DNA from: Phallusia mammillata
Lineage: Eukaryota > Chordata > Ascidiacea > Phlebobranchia > Ascidiidae
Length of the DNA: 64,000 nt
Assembly: GCA_003260075.1 (NCBI GenBank)
Contig: QLIY01000269.1
Location: 103,631-167,630 of the forward strand
Direction of reading: 5' to 3'
Under the pieces are notes generated by a model. That model did no database searches and was not told the DNA's origin. It was given only the letters and a program-made list of their open reading frames with translations. This document shows, piece by piece, positions 34,601 through 44,000 of the stretch. Both the position numbers and the translations under genes were made by a program. Every line of letters starts with the position of its first letter. Position 1 is the first letter of the stretch.

Positions 34601-37482
34601 GTGTGTACAGCACAGTTTGTTAATAACTTAATGTGTTGGGCAATAAAGATGTCAATCAAAACTGCAAAAGTATTTGATAATACTGTAATCAAAATGATAA
34701 CTTTAGTAATAGATCAAAACCATCAACAGCATGTCTTAAACTGACGATCACTGTTTGCCTTTTTAACTTTAATACACTAAAACCAATAGACTGTAAATCC
34801 TTGGTTAAACAGAATCAGTCGGTTTTAAATGAAGGAATATATATTTCGCCTATGTGGCATCATCAGTTCCTGTAACCGAAATACGATATAAAAATGATTG
34901 CTAAAACAAACACGCTAAAAAATAAAAGCAGTAAAACACTAAAACAAGATTTTACTGTTTCAAACTGTCAACGCTGTCTAAACCAACCTCAAAGACAAAC
35001 AGAAACCACCGTTGGTTTATCCCTGCATGCGCGTGCCTGCCCTACTTTTCTTATCTGTATTTTCATTTTTTTCTCCCTTGATTTTTTTTTTTCTCCCAGA
35101 GTTTTCGCTTGTTCTGATGATGCCACATAGGCGAAATATATATTCCTTCATTTAAAACCGACTGATTCTGTTTAACCAAGGATTTACAGTCTTTTGGTTT
35201 TAGTGTGATAATACTGTATTTATGCAATAATAGGCATGTAATAAAAATACTTTTAACTGTGTAAAATCATTTTTTTATTTTTTTAAGACACCCCTACTTA
35301 AATTCAGCAAACATGAGTATAAAAAGAAGTTTTTTGAAAAACATGAGTATAAAGTTTGACTTACACAAAACTTTTGTTTCACCAAGGACCCCAAGAAGGC
35401 GAAAGTGGTTCGGAAATTCATGATAGTGGAGGGAATATATTTTAACACTGGTCAACTGTGTGATCTTCCCAAGTTGGTGGAATTAAAGTACAAATATAAA
35501 GTCAGACTTTTTGTTGATGAGTCACTTTCATTTGGTGTACTTGGGGAACATGGAAAAGGAGTTGCTGAACATTTTAACATACCAGTAAGTGCATTGGTTA
35601 GGGAACTTAAGTAATTAAGGTTGCTAAAGCATAAACACAACTCACTTTAACGCAAACTTAACTGGAAACAAACTTATTTTTCTTTATGGGTTCCATTATA
35701 CTAAATATTTTAAAAGGAAGGGACACTAAAAAGGTCATCATGTTCAAACTACAATGCTGTCTGTCATGTTGTCTTCTGTTTGTTGGGATTAATGATAATA
35801 TGTCTTCTTTGTTAAATAGGACACATTGTTTTCGTCGATTGTGTTAAGTTAAGTTTGATAACACTTTGAGAAGCTGTGCACTGTAAATGAGAACTCCTGT
35901 TGACCCAGCGTTTCACACACTTGCCCCTTAACTGTGAAACTTTTATAACAGCAATACACACTGAAGTACATCGCCTGGGAGTTGTAAAACCAAAAACTAT
36001 ATAACTTTTTACAGGTCAGTAAGATCGATCTGATCAGCAGCAGCCTGGAGTATTCTCTTGCTTCTGTTGGTGGATTTACATGTGGATCTGATCATGTGGT
36101 CAACCACCAACGACTTACCGGACAGGGTTATGTCTTTTCTGCCTCTCTGCCACCTCTGCTTGCCAGGGCAGCAATTGAATCTCTGAATATGATGCAAGAG
36201 GATCCTGGTAAATTTTGGAGTTCATTGTGCATGTTTTTTGTGATAACCAAGTTGTATTTGTTTTAGGAATGTTTGAAAGGTTAAGATACAAAGCTTCAAA
36301 AATGCAAAGTCTTTTGGGCAGGTAAGAATAACTATGAGTTTACGGGTTGGTTGTAACAAAAATGTTTTTGCAACTGTCAAACTGTGGGATTTTAGCTTTA
36401 AAAATTGTTTCATTTATTTAGAATTCCTGGCATTGAGATTACAGGATATCATGAATCACCATCATTTCACATTCGACGTGCAACTCCAGTTTCACCAAAG
36501 AAAGACATGGAATTTTTAAATAATGTAGTGGATGAAGTAAGTTTTAGTATTTTAGTATTTTTCTGTTTTATATTTAGTATTTTTCTATTTTATTATTAGC
36601 CTTTTGAGATCACGGGGTATTAATTGGGGAAGTGGACAGCACAAATGTATAGTGATGGGACGATACCAGGTTTTGAAGCGAGTACCGATACCGAGTACTA
36701 GTACCACATGTATATACCTTTGATACCGAGTACGATTACAGGGTACTTAAGTGCAGTGTTTTACTTAGTTGTAGTTCACTGGCTAATTTATCTGCCATGG
36801 TCGGGGGCACACACACATGCCGAAAAATGTCTCCACGTGATAGCGAAAAAGATTATACGTTAACTGGCGGAACTTTTTACCAATTTTGTGCTGTCCGATG
36901 CAAATATTGGCATAAAGTTCCCCGTATTCTTATGGTGAAAATCGGCCTTCGGTACTCGCACGTTGGTATCGAAAACTGAAATATTTCGATACCGAGTACG
37001 AGTATCGATACCACTGAAATCGTTCGATACCATCGGTACCGAGTACCGGGTACTCGTCCCATCAATACAAGTGTAAGACTTAGCAAAATATGTTGAAAGT
37101 TTTGTTGCTGGTATTTGTTTGACGCAAACATACACATTGCATGAGTATTTGCCGAAACACTTAAAAAATAAAGTATGTTGCTTTTTATGTCTGTTTAGGT
37201 CAGTTTTTAACCTTTATACGTTCACTTTATTCAGTAAAAGACTTTTTCAAAAAGCATGTTTTAATATGAGAACAATGTACTTAACAGTGTTAAAATTTTT
37301 GTTTCTAGTGTGGCAAAAATGGAGTGTGCATAGTAGTGGCCAGTCGACTGAAATCTGATGAAATAAAGCAAGACTGGCCACCAAGCATTAGAATTGCTGT
37401 TATAGTGGAAATGACCGATTCTGATATTGAAACTGCAGCTGAGGTCATAAAGGAAGCTGTTCGAGTTGCCTTGGAAAACTAG
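28658..37482 (+). CDS. SPTLC1: serine palmitoyltransferase subunit 1, tandem copy B
   Basis: Second complete SPTLC1 gene. Exons: 28658-28711, 29674-29870, 34012-34178, 34269-34401, 34467-34596, 35387-35584, 36015-36207, 36267-36321, 36422-36536, 37309-37482. They total 1416 nt, 471 residues. Nine of ten exons have exactly the length of the copy A exons; only exon 2 differs (197 versus 206 nt), so the pair arose by whole-gene tandem duplication. The membrane helix is [17 protein letters not shown]. The active-site loop [16 protein letters not shown] is like human, unlike copy A. Other blocks ([71 protein letters not shown]) are intact, so both look functional. Intron 2 is 4.1 kb, contains the N gap and an antisense FAM124-like exon, and may be misassembled. 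Confidence 0.96.
28831..29041 (-). mobile_element. tRNA-derived SINE-like element in SPTLC1-B intron 1
   Basis: The minus strand carries a tRNA-like head (28994-28921) with a perfect 7-bp acceptor stem (GCCTGCG/CGCAGGC), A box TAGCTCAGTTGGTAGAGC and B box GGTTCGAATTCC, followed by a non-tRNA tail. The anticodon arm is degenerate (position 33 is C, broken top pair), so it is not a working tRNA. Flanking taattgaa at 28821-28828 and 29042-29049 could be the target duplication. About 46 nt of extra sequence precede the head. Confidence 0.65.
30164..30889. other. assembly gap, 726 N
   Basis: A block of N. The homopolymer spacers change from C to G across this gap, suggesting that the two flanking sub-scaffolds were placed in opposite orientation. 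Confidence 0.99.
31464..31660 (-). CDS. FAM124-like exon, antisense within the SPTLC1-B intron
   Basis: A minus-strand exon bounded by a possible acceptor (cattgttgtcaag) and a good donor (CCT|gtaagt). The frame reads [19 protein letters not shown], then [19 protein letters not shown], which parallels human FAM124A VTVHIIADPGQSKPLQEAI and HPDLPLFRVSER; FAM124 proteins carry a glyoxalase-like fold of unknown function. Neither the preceding exon with an ATG nor the next exon is visible. The downstream side runs into the N gap 570 bases away. Its CpG content differs from SPTLC1. Either a real nested gene is split by the gap, or foreign sequence was placed here. Confidence 0.5.
32594..32620 (+). 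mobile_element. single hAT-like terminus
   Basis: The sequence starting CAGTGGTGGGATTCAGTCGG resembles a common hAT terminal repeat and is followed by repeated gaaccgg motifs. No partner end or target duplication was found. Confidence 0.4.
33017..33195. repeat. imperfect tandem repeat, period 116
   Basis: Two units (33017-33080 and 33131-33195) share tatattttac-acaaagct and end in the identical aacaacgacgacccaataag. Intervening sequence is also partly repeated (tgtgtacata/cgtgtacata). There is no homopolymer at the junction, so this is a separate, ordinary tandem duplication. Confidence 0.85.
34774..35206. mobile_element. foldback element with 93-bp inverted repeats, SPTLC1-B intron 5
   Basis: Arms 34774-34866 and 35114-35206 are reverse complements over 93 nt with about one mismatch and end in ACACTAAAACCA. 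The spacer is 247 nt. Near-perfect arms suggest a young insertion. No transposase frame and no clear target duplication were found, so the superfamily is not assigned. Confidence 0.85.
36650..37067. mobile_element. 418-bp hAT-like non-autonomous element, SPTLC1-B intron 9
   Basis: Ends TAGTGATGGGAC and GTCCCATCAATA are inverted repeats with one mismatch. Flanks caaatgta (36642-36649) and caagtgta (37068-37075) form an 8-bp target duplication with one mismatch. The interior is rich in gtaccgataccgag-type motifs on both strands. Confidence 0.82.
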
Positions 37483-40110
37483 AATGTTGGAGTAAAGTCT
37501 CTTCATGTAAATGACTGAAGGTGTTTTAAAGTTCGCTTTTTTGAACACTTTTATGATAAAGCATTTTTTTCATATAACTACTTGTCTCCGAATGTATCGT
37601 TTTGTTCACTGCACCTTTTTCCTAAGTGTGGTTTGCCTAATCATAGTTTTTAACACAGTGTGACACAACTTGTTTTTTGGGCACCGAACATTTAAATCAT
37701 TTGACATTGTGATATTTTATAAAACTTGTTTATTGTATCTCGTTTATGAATCTACCCTCATGTTAATGCAAGTATTTGTGCTTTGATGCAAAGTTGTTCG
37801 TTTTTCAGTGCCTAGATGCAAACTTTCCTATGCATCCTTGTTTAGAAGGTATTTTAACAGTTCATTGTGTTACATAATGGTGCACATCTTTTACAACCAC
37901 CTTACTGGGTTTAGTTGTTATGCTACTACTATCCTAATTTTATCCACATCTAGACTAATGAAAACTACCAGATTGAAAATAATATTTTTTACGATTAAGA
38001 TTTGAACTAATACTTTGAAAATGACTGTATATCTAATGTTTTGAACATTTCTTACAACTTAACTGTAAGTTTAAACCTGAACTGGGTTAAATGACCTTCA
38101 AGAGGGGGGGGGGTGATTAAGATTTGAACTAATACTTTGAAAATGACTGTATATAAACTAACTTAACTGTAAGTTTAAACCTGAACTGGGTTAAATGACC
38201 TTCAAGAACTCTAAAATACATTTTTATGGCTGTGAAGGGAGTAAGGTAAAAGTGCACTAAAGTCCGAATTTGAAATAAATGTTTTTTTAACAATAGCTTA
38301 ACTCACTGTATTTACGCAACAACACTGTTTAACAAATAAAACAATAAATTGCTTTATCATCTTATGATTGGTAACTGGAACCCCCATTTTAACATGGTTT
38401 TCCTTTTTAATGAATTTGTGTTGCTTGCATAAAAATTTTCTGTTTTTGCACTGACAATGCAGGTTATTGCGCTTTTACTGGCTTGAGTTTGTCTAGGTAC
38501 CTTGCCACTTTTCCTTTATCTCGTCCACCATGCAACCTAACATGTTTCTTCCTACACATTTGTGTGCACTTTGCAAATCATAGTCAACACATGCTATCAT
38601 TTCACAACATTTTTAAGTATTATTTTACCAGGCTTACTTCATTTATTCTGCATTGGAGCTGTAAAAATGTGACCAATTATTATGTTTTGTTTTTATGTTA
38701 ATCGGATGTATTATGTGATCCTATAGCTGTAGAGTGTGATATTTTTTGTAAATAAATTAATTGAAGCGTTTTTGTTACACAGCTAAGAAACTTAAACAAC
38801 ACACCAATAGTGTAAGATAAGTAAAAGCTATATTGAACAAAGGTACAACTTAGTTTCAACATTTTTTTAAGCAGAAAGTTATCACAGAAAATTATTGAAA
38901 AATTTTTGAAAGAAATGCTTTGGAAGTGCGACTACGGTTAGTTGTTTCCAAACATCAACCCATATGTTAAAATGTTTGGATGGCGTCATTTTCTGATTGA
39001 TGTAATCAAAACAAGATAAGCTATTTCCTGTAACAGGAAGTCTTACACAAAAACTTTGATGAATCTAGCAAACACAATCACATACGATACTTTGCTTTTT
39101 TGTATTCAAAACCATTTTCGGTATTCTTTAGCACATATACACACATATAAAACAAAATGCTTGGCAAATTATCTAAATGATCTTATTTCTTTATTCTCAA
39201 CAACTGATACTTTTTGTAGTTTAAAGTGCTGAAATTAGTACATGCATCGTGCAAACAACAAAATTTGTGTTTAGGGGGGTCAGAGACAACATGGCAAAAA
39301 TATATCCAAAAGGAAACATATGTTTATCTGTTTGACCAAATTCAACACAAGCAGTAAGAGAACTAACAAATAGAAATGAAGATTGTGAGACCACCAACAT
39401 TCACAAAACAAATGAACCTGACTAAAAACATCAATACAAGACAATGCCTTACAATACTGAAATTATCTGATAAAATAGTTTGATGTCCACAAAAGAAATA
39501 TTACAAATATTTGCTTAAAGGTGACAGCTGTACCATTTTTAAATACTGGACTAATTAACTTAACTTCTAAATATTTGGGTTTTACGGAATACTATAAAAA
39601 CAGAATTTGTACAAAATGTGTAACTGAAAAAGGCCTATAGTGCACTGCAGTAGTCTGCACATAAAAGTTAGTACGCAACATACATAACACCAATTACAAA
39701 CACAATTTCTAGAAATAAACATAATAATAAAAATTCAACATTACCTTTAAATACCCATCTGAAGTTGACATTTCATAACCAAAGTATTTGAAAAGAATCA
39801 ATTTCAATATTGCACATAATTCAAAATTTAATTTAGCTTGATAGTTTCATCCTCAAAAAATGAAGGAGTCATATTCTGATAGGCCGAATTAAAATCCACA
39901 GTGCAAATACATAGATCAAATGATTTAAAGATGAAGAAGCACAACGATTTCAATAAAAATGAGAATAAATTGGCATCGCAAAAACATTGAGTTAAGAAAT
40001 AGGGGAACAAATGCTTTAAAAACTTTAACACAAGGCCTCAATGGCAAACAGGCTGATCTAACAATTGTAGGACTGCTTTTCTAGTAAAACTGCTTCAAAA
40101 CTTTACAGAA
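37483..40110. other. SPTLC1-B and GGT converging 3' regions
   Basis: 2.6 kb between two convergent genes, strongly AT-rich. No exon was recognised. It contains the homopolymer-joined duplication at 37993-38206 and several AATAAA hexamers (for example near 38333), which would serve the SPTLC1-B 3' end. Confidence 0.5.
37993..38206. repeat. direct duplication joined by G10
   Basis: Copies at 37993-38103 and 38115-38206 are nearly identical at both ends; the second lacks about 19 nt in the middle. The spacer holds exactly ten G (38104-38113). Confidence 0.93.
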
Positions 40111-43100
40111 TCACCAACCATCAGTACCAGCACCTAATTCTCTTTCATCGGCGTAAGCATGAACATGTGAAATGTGATTCTTAATTCCATTCACCTTACC
40201 CATCTTACCATTTGGGGTTGGAGAATCAGCCACCTGTGAAAAATACCAGGTGCTCTACTGACAATTTATTAGCAACATGAACACACAATTGACACATTGT
40301 GCGGCAGTAACCATATATAATTAATCAAAAGTTACTAATTAGAAAAAGCCTAAATTAGTTTTAGACAAACCAAACTCTTTTTTGGTAAAAGCAAAATTTC
40401 AATCAATTTTAGTTGATTACTCACAATTCATTTAAACCTAACTTAGAAAATATTATTTGCATTTCCTGCCATTTGAAAAACTCAACCGCGATTATCCATT
40501 TAAATACGGAAAAACTTATACAAACCTATTTCTTACTTACATTATGACCTATCGACCTTAAATCTTCAAGGACTGATTTGTTAAAGCCAGTTTCATGAAA
40601 CAGTTGGTTTGGAAAAAGTTGATGGTGGAGTCGACTTCCTTCAATAGCCTCACTTAGTTCGCCAGTGCCAAAATATAATAATCTTAAAAAAACATCATAA
40701 AATCATTTAACACTCAACTTTAACATAAGGTATGCAATATGCTTATGGTTATTTCCTTACTACTTTAAATTGAACGGTTAAAAATACCAAAACATTTTAT
40801 TTTTATAGGCAAACCTTTATTTTCTTTTTTCTCATGATTTTGTACTATATTCATATCACACTGTTTGTACACATTTCTTACCTTAGTAATGACTGAGCAG
40901 TGGCTGTTGTAATGTGCAGTCCACCGGCAGCACCAATGATAAAAACAGCATTGTTTGTCTTCTCATCATACACAATGCATGGTGTCATGGAAGACAAGGG
41001 TCTTTTTCCAGGTTCAATTGCATTAGCAAATTTCCAGTTTTGTTCATTGGCCTTCACTAAAATACATTTTTTTAAATGATCAATATGTAAATTTACAAAG
41101 GAAAAAAGAAACCATATATATTTACACTGGCAAGTTATACCTGGAATAGTAAAGTCTCCCATTTCATTGTTGAACAGCACTCCAGTGCTTGGGGATACAA
41201 ATGTAGACCCAAAATGCCAATTTACTGTGGATGTGACTGCAACTGCATCACCATTTGGTGCCAATACTGACACATGCATAGTTGAAGCATCATGCAGATC
41301 GACACTTACAGGAGTTGCTCCGTAGTACGATGGGTTCTGAAATGTCACCTTGTCTTTTATTTTACCCTTGATGCTTTCGATGAACTCTGGAGACAGGAAC
41401 TTCTCAGATATTTTCGTCACATTGGCATTAAAGCTCGGGTCTTCAAAATGAGTCCTGGCACCATAAGCATGCTTAAAAGCTTCTACTGTCCTGTGCCACT
41501 GCAGTGATGGATCTTTCTTGAACACAGGGCCTGATATGTTAAAAGAGTCCATGATAGACAGGATCATTGCAAACACTGGGCCACCTAATGGCAATGGTGG
41601 GGCAAAAAGTTTATACTTCCCATTTGGTAAAGTCACATTGATAGGCTTCCTTTCTACAGCCTGGTAGGTCTCAAAATCTTTTGCTGTGATGATTCCACCA
41701 CTTTTCTGAATTTCTGATGCCATTTTGTCTGCCATTGGACTACTATAGAAGACGTCTGCACCATCATTACTGATTTTTGACATAGTTTCTTCTAGTAAGG
41801 GATTTTTTACAACATCATTTGTTTTTTTGGGGGGGGGGAGAAACCATTTTATCAGCCATTGGACTACTATAGAAGACATTGGAGCCATCTTTACTGATTT
41901 TTACCATAGTTTCTTCTAGTAAGGGATTTTTTACAACATCATTTGTTTTTTTGACATCCTTCTTGGTTTCATCACAATAGATATTACACAAGATTTTTGA
42001 TTTTAAGATGGCTGATTTTTCTTCCACCAACTTTCTTTCTAGTTCACCATTTACAGGAAAGCCATTTGCGAGTATAATGGCTGGTTCGAAAAGTTGCTTC
42101 CAAGGCAATTTTCCATATTTGTCATGAGCTAATCTGAAAATAATTTGAAGCTGAATAATCGAGTAGTTTATGTATTAAATTAAAACAACAAAACCTGAGC
42201 CATGAATGCAAATGTACATGCACATTAAAATGTATGCACTAAAAGCCATATGCCTAAACTAAAAGTTTTACTTTAATATCTAGCCTGAGTGGATTTTGGG
42301 GGTTGATAGTTATGTTATATAGACCAAACTTCCAATTAAAGACACCAAGTCAGACTTACTGGAAACCCCTTAAAGCTCCAGGTACTGCAATTCCCAATGG
42401 GCTTCTCAAGTTTTCCTCCACTTTGTCACCAACACCGTACATTGTTTTGGTGCTTTGTATTGGAGCAGTTTCTCGAGCATCAATCACCGTAAAATTGTCT
42501 CCAGCTTTGTTGTATATTGTCATAACAAATCCACCACCTGTTATAAATGCATATAAATATATACATATAAAAAAATGTTCACCATTACTTGATAAACAAT
42601 AAGAAAACACAGCTTTGCTAAACAGATGTTGCAGCATGTTGTTTATTTAATTTTGTACAAAAACACATTAAATCCGAGGTGCCCAAAATCAGATTGCAAA
42701 ATAATTTTAAGTAGACACATGTAAAGTAATAAATTTGTTTATGTCAACTCTGTTTAGCTGTAGTAGCTTTCCTCAAATACACAAACTAAACCTAATAGAT
42801 GGTATTTTCCTATTTAGAACTAACACACAGAGTTTCACACTTACCTATTCCTGTGAATTCTGGTTCTACCACACCCTCACACAATACGGTGGCAATTGCT
42901 GCATCAACAGCATTTCCACCACTTCTCAGTGTGTTAACACCAACAGTTGCACATTGCTTGTTGCCTAAAGATTTTTGTTTGTGATTAATGGTTAAACAAC
43001 GTATAAAATATGAAAATTTTGTTGATTTTTTGAACTACCTGTGGCTACAGCAGCTTTGGTGTAAACTTTATGGTGATGTTCCATTTCTTCATGTGAGTGA

Positions 43101-43823
43101 AACTAAAAACAAACAATCATCATTCAGCTTGTTTTTAAACAATGAAAAGTTTAAACCAATTTACTCCAAATGTATTTGTTTATATTAGTACATATTCAAA
43201 CAACATCAAATATTCAGGTTTACAATTTACAGCTCTAAATATCACCAGCAACAAGATACAAGCAAAAATCTAAGGCAACGTCCCTTCTCTGGCTTTAATT
43301 TTACCTGACAAACACAATATAAATTTCCAAAATGTTGGAATGTTTTACAGGCAGAGGGGGGGGGGCAACAACATCAAATATTCAGGTTTACAATTTACAG
43401 CTCGAAATATCATCAGCAACAAGATACAAGCCAAAATCTAAGGCAACATCCCTTCTCTGGCTTTAATTTTACCTAACAAACACAATATAAATTTCCAAAA
43501 TGTTGGAATGTTTTACAGGCAGATATTAGCTTGTACCTTCTTATTGAAAATCAAATATGTCTACACAAACTGAATTCACATACTTTGTGAACCGGAAAAC
43601 GGGCAATAGCAAATCCAATAGCTATCAGCCATATTATAAACAGAACCAGCAACCGAGATATGCACACACAGTTCCATGGAGATGGTTTTTTCTGCCCAGT
43701 AAAGTGTTGGGCAGCTGAAAATCTAGTTCTGCTTCTTGATGGAGAGCTTCTTATTTTCACAGTGACATTTTCTCCATCATCATCACTCTCCGTTGACACA
43801 CGAGTATACTGAGCAGGACTCAT
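40111..43823 (-). CDS. GGT1: gamma-glutamyltransferase, 8 exons, frame broken by a duplication as assembled
   Basis: Plasma-membrane ectoenzyme that cleaves the gamma-glutamyl bond of glutathione. Minus-strand exons: 43823-43584, 43102-43039, 42964-42845, 42537-42360, 42133-41141, 41056-40882, 40682-40541, 40233-40111. Exon 1 encodes a short cytoplasmic tail and signal anchor (LLVLFIIWLIAIGFAIARF), a type II topology. Exon 3 has GGNAVDAAIATVLCE. The catalytic Thr that starts the small subunit is in VTSTVNWHFGS; substrate-pocket motifs RPLSSM and GAAGG are present. Exon 5 contains a 110-nt duplication joined by ten G (41829-41838), which shifts the frame. Counting one 124-nt unit only once makes the exons sum to 1911 nt, an open frame of 636 residues. 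GEMIN4 ends 178 nt upstream on the same strand. An acceptor (ctattctttttcaag, ending at 43861) lies 38 nt before the ATG. Confidence 0.94.
41719..41952. repeat. direct duplication inside GGT exon 5 joined by G10
   Basis: Copies at 41719-41828 and 41843-41952 (110 nt each) differ at roughly ten sites, some changing amino acids (SKISNDGADVFYSS versus VKISKDGSNVFYSS). Ten G occupy 41829-41838. The 124-nt offset is not a multiple of three, so the second copy shifts the GGT frame. Confidence 0.97.
43199..43523. repeat. direct duplication joined by G10 in GGT intron 1
   Basis: Copies of 157 nt at 43199-43355 and 43367-43523 differ by a handful of substitutions. The spacer holds exactly ten G (43356-43365). 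Confidence 0.95.
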
Positions 43824-43860
43824 GTTGCTATATTTACATTCTAACACTACAGAATCTACA

Positions 43861-43875
43861 CTTGAAAAAGAATAG
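43861..43875 (-). promoter_or_regulatory. candidate trans-splice acceptor between GEMIN4 and GGT
   Basis: Minus-strand ctattctttttcaag follows the GEMIN4 stop by about 125 nt and precedes the GGT ATG by 38 nt. The pyrimidine tract is strong. As with RMI2/SNAPC5, the spacing fits SL trans-splicing in an operon. Confidence 0.45.
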
Positions 43876-44000
43876 TTTGTTAATTTTTGAGACAAAATGT
43901 TGCTGTTCGTGGTTATATGTAAGTAAATTTCTATTGTGTCACTTTTTTGAGGCTATTAATAAACAAAAACCATAAGAATATATTATCAACTAGGGTTCGT

